Shown: piece after piece, positions 42,446-46,746 of the stretch
Layout of the letters: each line of letters starts with the position of its first letter
Position numbering within the stretch: the stretch's first letter is position 1
From: a virus
Strand: one strand, 5' to 3'
Length of the DNA: 46,746 nucleotides
IMG/VR virus record: IMGVR_UViG_3300025280_000049
Coordinates: 1 to 46,746 of that record
The notes under the pieces: model-generated
What the model was told of the DNA's origin: nothing
What the model saw: only the letters and a program-made list of their open reading frames with translations
Databases searched by the model: none
Position numbers and translations under genes: made by a program

Positions 42446-42645
42446 ACAAGGCAACACAAAGCGGGACAGTCAAAGATAAAGACGTTAAAACTCTAGTCTG
42501 CAAAGTGTTTGTTAGTTATCCGCTCATTGCGCCCTGACTAACTGGCCTTGAGAAGAAAGTGAAGAAAGTGTAAGATTGAAAGACACGTTGGGAAACGTCA
42601 CGATCTACCAAAGCAACAAGGTGGACTACAGTCTAAGCAATAATG

Positions 42646-42680
42646 TTTGACAAGGCTGGTATCCTAAACTACCATGGAAG
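42646..42680 (+). repeat. Internal RNA module, copy 2
   Basis: TTTGACAAG, then a T-GGTA-8-TACC-A hairpin, then TGGAAG. The closing base pair is T-A here and A-T in copy 1, so the stem is kept by a paired change. Confidence 0.75.
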
Positions 42681-43282
42681 TGTAAGACGAGTAACGGATG
42701 GCCTCCGAGTTTGAAGACTAAAAGGCCCATGCGATAAATAAGCGTGACAAGGTGAAGTAGAGGCGAGTCTACGCCAATGCTAAGCCGACCAATAGGTATA
42801 AGTGATAGTGTTTAGTGTACTAGGCTACGCAAATACACTATGGATTACGGACCCTATGATTTGGTTGGAATGGTACAAGCGTACAGTCTGGGGAGTCAGA
42901 CGCAAGCTAGACTACAGGTATTGACTGCGAGTCGGTACAATTACAGCCTTGGCACGGTGAACATTGCGTGACATGATTAGCGAAGGTTTGAAAACCTTGC
43001 CCACTTATTAGTGCGCTTCATCGCTAGTCCTATAGTCTGGGGGACCATGCCGACCGTGCGAACCCAGACGTTAAACCAAGGCCCTTGGGACTATCGGGGA
43101 CAATTCGGTTTTTGTCTCTATCCTAAGTCACTGGATTCAAAGACTCGGATTGTCTCACGTTCCATAGGGTAACGCTACTAGACAAGCCCTGAGTCTAGCT
43201 GGTAGCGTCCTAAGCCACGTTGATTGAACCATCGGAACCAATTAGCATTATGGAATAGGGCGCTGCTACAGGTAGGCTAAGC

Positions 43283-43363
43283 GTAGTTTTGTAAGTTACA
43301 AACGCAGTTTTGTAATGAGCCCTACCACAATTTTCCCTAGAAAATATTGTTGGAGATTAAACT
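43283..43363 (+). promoter_or_regulatory. Early promoter/leader element, copy A
   Basis: 81 bases aligned almost without gaps to 46536-46615. It has a TTTGTAAGTTACAAA dyad (43288-43302) overlapping a weak -35 (TTGTAA), a 16-base spacer, a -10-like TGTAAT (43311-43316), then AGAAAATATT (43339-43348) and TTGGAGA as ribosome-binding site. TAGGGC (43256-43261) can pair with GCCCTA (43319-43324). Reads as a host-type promoter with an operator. Confidence 0.65.
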
Positions 43364-43960
43364 ATGACCATTTCCTATGAAGCGCTGATTGAATCCATTA
43401 GCCGTGTCAAACAATCCGAGCGAGTAACCAAGTATGAATTGGGACTGCTCTCCCGTGACATCCTGTCCTACATGCTCGAAAGCGAGGACGTACGCCCAGT
43501 TAATGTCTTGCTGGGGACTAGTGAAGATGATTCTTTTGTCCTGACTCCTGTAAACTGGCGCATTGCTGCCCAATACTTTAAGCACTTCTTGCCGTTCTCT
43601 TCCAACTATGATGAAGTGAAGGCCAACGTCGAGAAAGGCGAAGGCAACCGCGAGCCCCTCGTATTCGGCAAGAAACAGAAACGCAAATGGGACAAAAAGT
43701 CTCAAGAGATTGCTGCATTCCTCGAAGATGAGGACAATACTATTTGGACTTGGAGTAAGAATGTCGAGATCAAGGCACAACCAGTAGACTATGCCAAGAA
43801 AGTGACTCAGGCTGTCAAAGCTGCCGCCAATCCTGAAAAGGGCGACATGACAGCGGCTGAAATTCTTGCCGCCATACTTGAAGCTGAGGGCATGAGCATG
43901 GGACAAATCATTGAAGCTGTACATGCCATGCATGAGCAAGAACAGCAAGAAGCTGCATAA
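43364..43960 (+). CDS. Early hypothetical protein (198 aa)
   Basis: A 198-residue acidic protein behind leader copy A, with a clear TTGGAGA ribosome-binding site. The N-terminal half is mixed alpha/beta, a basic patch KKQKRKWDKK lies near residue 105, and the C-terminus (about 160-198) is an acidic helix rich in Met, Glu and Ala. No family recognised. Being the first sizeable gene after the early promoter, it may target a host function. Confidence 0.78.
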   Translation: MTISYEALIESISRVKQSERVTKYELGLLSRDILSYMLESEDVRPVNVLLGTSEDDSFVLTPVNWRIAAQYFKHFLPFSSNYDEVKANVEKGEGNREPLVFGKKQKRKWDKKSQEIAAFLEDEDNTIWTWSKNVEIKAQPVDYAKKVTQAVKAAANPEKGDMTAAEILAAILEAEGMSMGQIIEAVHAMHEQEQQEAA

Positions 43961-43969
43961 GCTCTCATC

Positions 43970-44018
43970 TAAGGCATTCTAGGCGTAGGTCTGTACGTTG
44001 GTATAGGTCTATGCCTTA
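43970..44018 (+). other. Long-stem hairpin in early 3' UTR
   Basis: TAAGGCAT (43970-43977) pairs perfectly with ATGCCTTA (44011-44018). The 33-base interior contains TAGGTCT twice. There is no T-tract, so it is more likely an RNA processing or stability element than a terminator. Confidence 0.5.
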
Positions 44019-44061
44019 GAACGTCTCACAATGTCTGTGTGAACCATGTAAGGGGTGTATT

Positions 44062-44166
44062 ATGTATACCCATGCAAACTGTATTCCGTTCGTTTGTTCT
44101 ATTGACAAGTATACTAGCCTGACATGTATGTTCATGTTGGCTAATCTAATTGGGGATGAGATATGA
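44062..44166 (+). CDS. Small cysteine-containing hypothetical protein
   Basis: A 34-residue ORF with an AAGGGG ribosome-binding site, overlapping the next start in an ATGA arrangement. The second half is hydrophobic. Supported by signals only; unrecognised. Confidence 0.45.
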   Translation: MYTHANCIPFVCSIDKYTSLTCMFMLANLIGDEI

Positions 44167-44240
44167 TTATCTACCATCCATTACTAGCTGTATTCGTAGG
44201 ACAATGTACATTCTGGGGCATTGTCCTTTATATTATCTAA
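44163..44240 (+). CDS. Tiny hydrophobic membrane peptide
   Basis: A 25-residue ORF with a GGGGATGAG ribosome-binding site, almost entirely hydrophobic (one membrane span, LLAVFVGQ ... FWGIVLYII). Coupled to the upstream ORF through ATGA. Similar mini membrane proteins occur in early regions of T7-like phages. Confidence 0.5.
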   Translation: MIIYHPLLAVFVGQCTFWGIVLYII

Positions 44241-44327
44241 ACCTTTCCGCCTCGTTAGCTCAACTCAAATACAGTTGAATCTTACTCAAGGGTATGTTTT
44301 TGCATTGTTTCATATAATACCTTTATT

Positions 44328-44400
44328 GCCCCGCGTGCTGGATGCACAGCAGAGTCTTCTAAACTTAGCTTTCCGAGTTCGATTCTCGGGCGGGGTACCA
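44328..44400 (+). tRNA. tRNA-Arg(UCU)-like gene with reduced D arm
   Basis: A 73-nt cloverleaf with acceptor GCCCCGC/GCGGGGT (one G.U), a perfect T arm CCGAG-TTCGATT-CTCGG and an encoded CCA end. The anticodon loop is CTTCTAA, anticodon TCT at 44358-44360, for AGA/AGG arginine codons, which are common in this phage. Odd points: the D loop has only six bases (GATGCA) and no GG, position 8 is G, and the anticodon stem has an A-A mismatch. It may be a partly degenerate but functional tRNA. A TATAAT at 44313-44318 lies ten bases upstream. Confidence 0.7.
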
Positions 44401-44418
44401 ACAACAAACAGGTGCCCT

Positions 44419-44556
44419 ATGTATGAGAAATATAGCGGTGCAATAGACCAATGTGTAACCAACTGTTCTACTGATTGGCTACCGGGACTGTTAACCTTCC
44501 TCGTACTATGGGGAATCTGTTTTTTGTATAAAATTGTTATTGACTTGATTAACTAG
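44419..44556 (+). CDS. Small single-span membrane protein
   Basis: 45 residues from ATG 44419 with AGGTG ahead. A frame extension upstream would run through the tRNA and is rejected. One membrane span (about 23-43, LPGLLTFLVLWGICFLYKIVI), two cysteines before it. Unknown function. Confidence 0.6.
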   Translation: MYEKYSGAIDQCVTNCSTDWLPGLLTFLVLWGICFLYKIVIDLIN

Positions 44557-44565
44557 GAGAATATC

Positions 44566-44874
44566 ATGGCTAATAACTATCGTCATGGTGGTGCATGTTG
44601 CGGTGTTACCCATATTGCTGGGTTCAATCGTCTGAGTAATGATGATAAGGAACTAATCGCCAAGGCCGTACGAGATAGCCGAAACCGTGGTCATATGTAT
44701 GAAGTTATATTGACTGACAGTCAAATCATTTGTCAACCTGCAATAGCCAAGCTACTCAAGGATAGTGGATTCAAGTTGGTTAGTCGTTTCTTTAACGCTA
44801 ATTCAGGAAACTACTGTAACGTACTTCACCTTCACCGTAATGCCAGAGGAAAGTCACCTTGGGAGAAGTTGTAA
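44566..44874 (+). CDS. Early hypothetical protein (102 aa)
   Basis: A 102-residue protein with an AGGAGA ribosome-binding site. LSNDDKELIAKAVRDSRNRG is helical, followed by a YEVILTDSQIICQPAIAKLLKDSGFKLVSRFFN alpha-beta segment, a common pattern of small phage proteins whose role is not known. Overlaps the next start by one base (TAATG). Confidence 0.7.
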   Translation: MANNYRHGGACCGVTHIAGFNRLSNDDKELIAKAVRDSRNRGHMYEVILTDSQIICQPAIAKLLKDSGFKLVSRFFNANSGNYCNVLHLHRNARGKSPWEKL

Positions 44875-44969
44875 TGTTATGGTTTATTGGGTGTGTAGGA
44901 GTATTAGTTCTACTCTCCTATCTCTCACGTAAGGACAAACGTTACATGTATGACAAGTACAAGGACTAA
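44874..44969 (+). CDS. Tiny membrane protein
   Basis: A 31-residue ORF: a membrane segment LWFIGCVGVLVLLSYL, then a basic/aromatic tail. Starts in a TAATG overlap. Signals plausible; unrecognised. Confidence 0.5.
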   Translation: MLWFIGCVGVLVLLSYLSRKDKRYMYDKYKD

Positions 44970-44971
44970 GT

Positions 44972-45169
44972 ATGATATGGTTCATATATAAGAATGATGG
45001 TGGATTCCCTGTGGTGAAACATCCTCATCATCCTGACAACTATGCGCTATTCCATCAGTCGGCATTGTATGAAACCGATAGTTGGTGGAGAGAAAGGTTA
45101 ACAGACGGTATTTCGTACCATAAACGTAGTATAAACGGTTTAGATTTTGTAAGGACAATACATACATGA
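44972..45169 (+). CDS. Small hypothetical protein
   Basis: A 65-residue, aromatic and His-rich protein (MIWFIYKNDGGFPVVKHPHHPDN...). The end overlaps the cyclotransferase-like start in ATGA. Unrecognised. Confidence 0.6.
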   Translation: MIWFIYKNDGGFPVVKHPHHPDNYALFHQSALYETDSWWRERLTDGISYHKRSINGLDFVRTIHT

Positions 45170-45534
45170 ACCTAGTGTTTGTATACGGCAGCCTAAAGAA
45201 AGGATTTCATAACCATCGGATACTCGAACGCTCTGAATGTGTAGGGCGTGGGAGTGTGGACAATGCGAACCTTTATAGCTTGGGTAGTTTTCCTGCTCTT
45301 GTTAATGGAGGCGGTGTGGTCAAGGGTGAGGTATATGAGGCGGATGAAGAAACAATGTCACGTCTCGACACGCTCGAAGGTCACCCCAACTTCTACCGTA
45401 GGGAAACACACCTAGTAGAAATGAATGGTATGCAAGGTAAGCTGCCATGCCATGTATATATCTATCAAGGTAGGGTGAGAGACGAGTCTCATATCCCCTC
45501 AGGAGATTGGAGTCATGAACACTTACGCTCATAA
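45166..45534 (+). CDS. Gamma-glutamyl(amine) cyclotransferase-like protein (GGCT/AIG2)
   Basis: A 122-residue protein of the GGCT fold: the N-terminal VFVYGSLKKG (Tyr7-Gly8-Ser9-Leu10) forms the substrate-binding loop, VKGEVYEAD the central strand, and LDTLEGHPNFYRRE carries the catalytic glutamate region. The family releases 5-oxoproline from gamma-glutamyl amines or peptides. Its presence in the same genome as an amidoligase and an ATP-grasp ligase suggests that it removes or edits gamma-glutamyl linkages, an inference only. Confidence 0.85.
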   Translation: MNLVFVYGSLKKGFHNHRILERSECVGRGSVDNANLYSLGSFPALVNGGGVVKGEVYEADEETMSRLDTLEGHPNFYRRETHLVEMNGMQGKLPCHVYIYQGRVRDESHIPSGDWSHEHLRS

Positions 45535-45697
45535 GCCAATGCCATTTGGTGCCAAGGTAAAGAAACTGTTTGACAAGAAGTTCTACCTATCACCTGACGA
45601 TTACTCTGAACTCATCCTCAAACTAGACACTGGTTCTCTTGTCCGTATGCGTGATATTGTTGCATATGTAGATGAGAGAGGGAGTTGGTTAGACTGA
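45515..45697 (+). CDS. Small hypothetical protein
   Basis: A 60-residue basic-to-acidic ORF with an AGGAG ribosome-binding site, overlapping both neighbours. The LSPDDYSELILKLDTG segment looks helical. Unrecognised. Confidence 0.65.
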   Translation: MNTYAHKPMPFGAKVKKLFDKKFYLSPDDYSELILKLDTGSLVRMRDIVAYVDERGSWLD

Positions 45698-45876
45698 TGA
45701 TTAGGTACTTAGTCGAATATCGTTCAATAGGCCCTTGGATTCCATTAAAGATAGGTTATAACGGAGACACCGAGGTTGACAGTTTTGAGAGAGGTGTTTA
45801 TTCCAAGGAACTTATAAAGATATATAAAAATGTCAACAAATTTGGGTATGAGATTAGGCATAGGGAGCTTACATGA
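45697..45876 (+). CDS. Small hypothetical protein
   Basis: 59 residues from ATG 45697, which overlaps the previous TGA; a TTG extension upstream is unlikely. Beta-rich N-terminus (MIRYLVEYRSIGPWIPLKIG). The end overlaps the next ATG. Confidence 0.6.
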   Translation: MIRYLVEYRSIGPWIPLKIGYNGDTEVDSFERGVYSKELIKIYKNVNKFGYEIRHRELT

Positions 45877-46031
45877 AAGCTGTTATCTATGTCCTACCAT
45901 ACGTAACCAAGCCAGCCTTTGAGGCTATGGAACCTGACTTCCTTGAGGCTGGATATACTGACATGAAGACAATGAAGATGGGGTGTAAGGGTAAGTATAC
46001 TCCACCTGTATTTCTTAGGAGAGTGTCATAA
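45873..46031 (+). CDS. Small hypothetical protein
   Basis: A 52-residue ORF starting in an ATGA overlap, with a TAGGGAG ribosome-binding site eight bases before the start. Basic C-terminus. Unrecognised. Its stop overlaps the next start (TAATG). Confidence 0.55.
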   Translation: MKAVIYVLPYVTKPAFEAMEPDFLEAGYTDMKTMKMGCKGKYTPPVFLRRVS

Positions 46032-46180
46032 TGTACAAGATAAGACCGGGAACTATCCTGTTCTCTCTCACCTTCAATGGTATATGCCAGCGTATCCAAC
46101 TCATGCACGCTAACAAACCTGACTGGAAGTATAAGGTTAAACGTACTGACTTTGGACTATGGCAAGTAACCATCGTCTAG
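46031..46180 (+). CDS. Small basic hypothetical protein
   Basis: A 49-residue basic ORF with a TAGGAGAG ribosome-binding site. The C-terminus WKYKVKRTDFGLWQVTIV is strand-like. Unrecognised; last gene before an AT-rich regulatory gap. Confidence 0.55.
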   Translation: MYKIRPGTILFSLTFNGICQRIQLMHANKPDWKYKVKRTDFGLWQVTIV

Positions 46181-46314
46181 TATATTACTAGTATATGCTA
46201 GTATGGATAATACTACTACAACTTACGTTGTAACTATATCTTACGCTATATGTATTATACATATACTAACAATACCTGTATAGGTATATACCCATTTTTT
46301 AAGGAAACGCATAC
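46181..46314 (+). promoter_or_regulatory. AT-rich dyad-rich leader with 31-bp shared element
   Basis: 134 bases with several dyads: ACAAC/GTTGT (TTAC loop), ATATGTAT/ATACATAT, and ATACCT/AGGTAT. The last 31 bases (46284-46314), ending at the next ATG, match 33099-33129 at 26 positions and supply the AAGGAAA ribosome-binding site. Likely promoter/operator for the gene at 46315. Confidence 0.55.
46284..46314 (+). repeat. 31-bp shared element, copy 2
   Basis: GTATATACCCATTTTTTA... ending GCATAC, abutting the ATG at 46315. See copy 1 at 33099-33129. Confidence 0.75.
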
Positions 46315-46539
46315 ATGTTTCTCTATATGTTGAACTTCATGCGTCTCTATTGGCGTACCCTAAAGGGTTCCTGCTCTGAAGTGAGACGCTTACGTGAACA
46401 AGTGCAAGTCCTTGAATCAGCGCTAGAAGTACATAATTTTGGGCGTAAGCCTATTGTGCATCAAGAGACTGATGGGTATACGTATGTGTATGAGTGTGTA
46501 GGTAGGGTATTAACTCCACATTGGGCAGACCATAGGTAG
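46315..46539 (+). CDS. Small protein with coiled coil
   Basis: A 74-residue ORF: an N-terminal hydrophobic/aromatic segment (MFLYMLNFMRLYW), then a short coiled coil (SEVRRLREQVQVLESALEV) and a beta-like tail. The end touches leader copy B. Unrecognised. Confidence 0.65.
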   Translation: MFLYMLNFMRLYWRTLKGSCSEVRRLREQVQVLESALEVHNFGRKPIVHQETDGYTYVYECVGRVLTPHWADHR

Positions 46540-46615
46540 TTATGTAAGTTGCATAACAGAGTTATGTAATGAGTTCTAGCTGGATTTCCTTGAGAAAATA
46601 TTTCGGAGAATCAAA
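46536..46615 (+). promoter_or_regulatory. Early promoter/leader element, copy B
   Basis: 80 bases homologous to 43283-43363: GTTATGTAAGTTGCATAAC dyad (46539-46557), -10-like TGTAAT (46565-46570), AGAAAATATT (46593-46602), CGGAGA ribosome-binding site. AACTC (46512-46516) can pair with GAGTT, in the place where copy A has TAGGGC/GCCCTA. Confidence 0.65.
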
Positions 46616-46746
46616 ATGAATGGTAAGCAATCACGTCGTCTGCGTAAAATTATCCGTGAAGACATGAAAGACTTTCCCCCTATCCAATACCAAGAGACTA
46701 AGGTACATAACAAGAATTTCTTCACAGGTAATACCAATCTGGATGG
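46616..46746 (+). CDS. Partial basic early protein, cut by the window end
   Basis: 43 codons of an open ORF (MNGKQSRRLRKIIREDMKDF...), highly basic at the start, behind leader copy B with a CGGAGA ribosome-binding site. If the window closes on itself the frame continues for 17 codons into positions 1-53, ending in a TGA inside the first gene, giving about 60 residues. Unrecognised. Confidence 0.65.
   Translation, partial: MNGKQSRRLRKIIREDMKDFPPIQYQETKVHNKNFFTGNTNLD

Larger units (their letters stand above)
42335..43255 (+). ncRNA. Candidate giant structured noncoding RNA (about 0.92 kb)
   Basis: No convincing ORF on either strand, yet dense complementary segments. Examples: ACGCTAGCC/GGTTAGCGT (42335-42358); GTTAGTTA/TGACTAAC (42511-42542); AGATTG/CGATCT enclosing ACGTT-GGGA-AACGT (42573-42606); GTAGA/TCTAC (42757-42772); CCAATAGG with CCTA...TTGG (42789-42864) enclosing ATAGTGT/ACACTAT; GTCTG/CAGAC (42886-42901); GATTAGCG/CGCTAGTC (42975-43029) enclosing AAGGTT-TGAA-AACCTT and CACT/AGTG as a three-way junction; GTCTGGG/CCCAGAC (43035-43069); CCAAG/CTTGG (43076-43088); GGGACAA/TTGTCTC (43097-43118); ACGCTA-CTAGAC/GTCTAG-TAGCGT (43172-43208). 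A-rich loops and GGGA on the plus strand suggest this strand is the RNA. Ends are estimates. Class unknown; GOLLD/ROOL-type ornate RNAs are the nearest idea. Confidence 0.7.

Noticed and set aside
42321-42675. TTGACA-type -35 boxes at 42321, 42412 and 42648 with TAC-type -10 boxes
   Set aside because: They fall inside the structured region; the last two are part of the repeated RNA module, so the hexamers are better explained by that repeat. A promoter at 42321 cannot be excluded.
44240-44310. A second tRNA (Lys-like: TTAGCTCAAC and a TTGAATCTTACTCAA anticodon-like arm)
   Set aside because: No acceptor pairing, no T arm and no D-stem partner. TCAACT pairs with AGTTGA as its own hairpin. At most a tRNA remnant.
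44221-44418. Upstream extension of the 44419 membrane protein to 111 residues
   Set aside because: The extension reads through the tRNA-like gene; the ATG at 44419 has a ribosome-binding site and gives a sensible membrane protein.
1-46746. CRISPR arrays, insertion sequences, integrase or lysogeny genes
   Set aside because: No regularly spaced repeats, transposase, integrase or CI-like repressor was found. The genome looks strictly lytic.

Overview
The window reads as an almost complete genome of a short-tailed (podovirus-morphology) dsDNA phage. The gene set is a T7-like replication and head/tail module with flavin-dependent thymidylate synthase, class I ribonucleotide reductase, PhoH and MazG-like proteins, but no single-subunit phage RNA polymerase anywhere in the window. 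That combination matches marine phages of the SIO1 / VpV262 / RIO-1 type (Zobellviridae), so a marine gammaproteobacterial or related host is likely. This placement comes from gene content, not from a database search. The last ORF (from 46616) is cut by the window end. Joined to position 1 it stays open for 17 more codons and stops inside the first gene, so the window is probably a circularly permuted or circular assembly.

Layout. (1) Rightward arm, read as 42154-46746 and then 1-19320. It opens with a small gene at 42154, then about 1 kb with no ORF but dense RNA-like structure (42325-43282), then early genes that are mostly short and unrecognised, one tRNA-like gene (44328-44400) and a gamma-glutamyl cyclotransferase-like gene. 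From position 1 it continues with an amidoligase / ATP-grasp pair, endolysin, MazG-like protein, a primase-helicase split by a group I intron, an ECF-type sigma-like protein, a nucleotidyltransferase, family A DNA polymerase, SSB-like protein, 5'-3' exonuclease, HNH nuclease, ThyX, a LAGLIDADG homing endonuclease, a DEDD exonuclease, a methyltransferase-like cassette, a SLOG protein, PhoH, a ClpP-like protease, and NrdB and NrdA. (2) A hairpin terminator at 19333-19370 separates the convergent arms. (3) Leftward arm, 41501 to 19373. In transcription order: a lectin-like tail protein, a C1q-like tail fibre, an SGNH/GDSL esterase, a holin-like protein, small and large terminase, portal, scaffold, major capsid protein, a decoration-like protein, a head-fibre-like protein, tail tubular A and B, a GNAT-like protein and three internal virion/ejection proteins. 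(4) The divergent intergenic hub, 41502-43363, lies between the arms and is the least explained part of the window.

How it works together. The early arm makes DNA precursors (NrdA/B, ThyX, MazG), copies DNA (primase-helicase, polymerase, SSB, exonucleases) and probably redirects host RNA polymerase through the sigma-like protein. The leftward arm builds the particle.

Most notable: a candidate giant structured RNA of about 0.95 kb with internal repeats whose hairpins keep pairing through a base-pair swap; a two-copy early promoter/leader with degraded relics; a cluster of GCGAAGC-type mini-hairpins with 12-bp direct repeats; a group I intron inside the helicase P-loop; serial insertion of gene cassettes that re-duplicate the 3' end of an exonuclease gene; and a possible peptide-ligation gene set (amidoligase, tiny ORF, ATP-grasp, with a cyclotransferase elsewhere).
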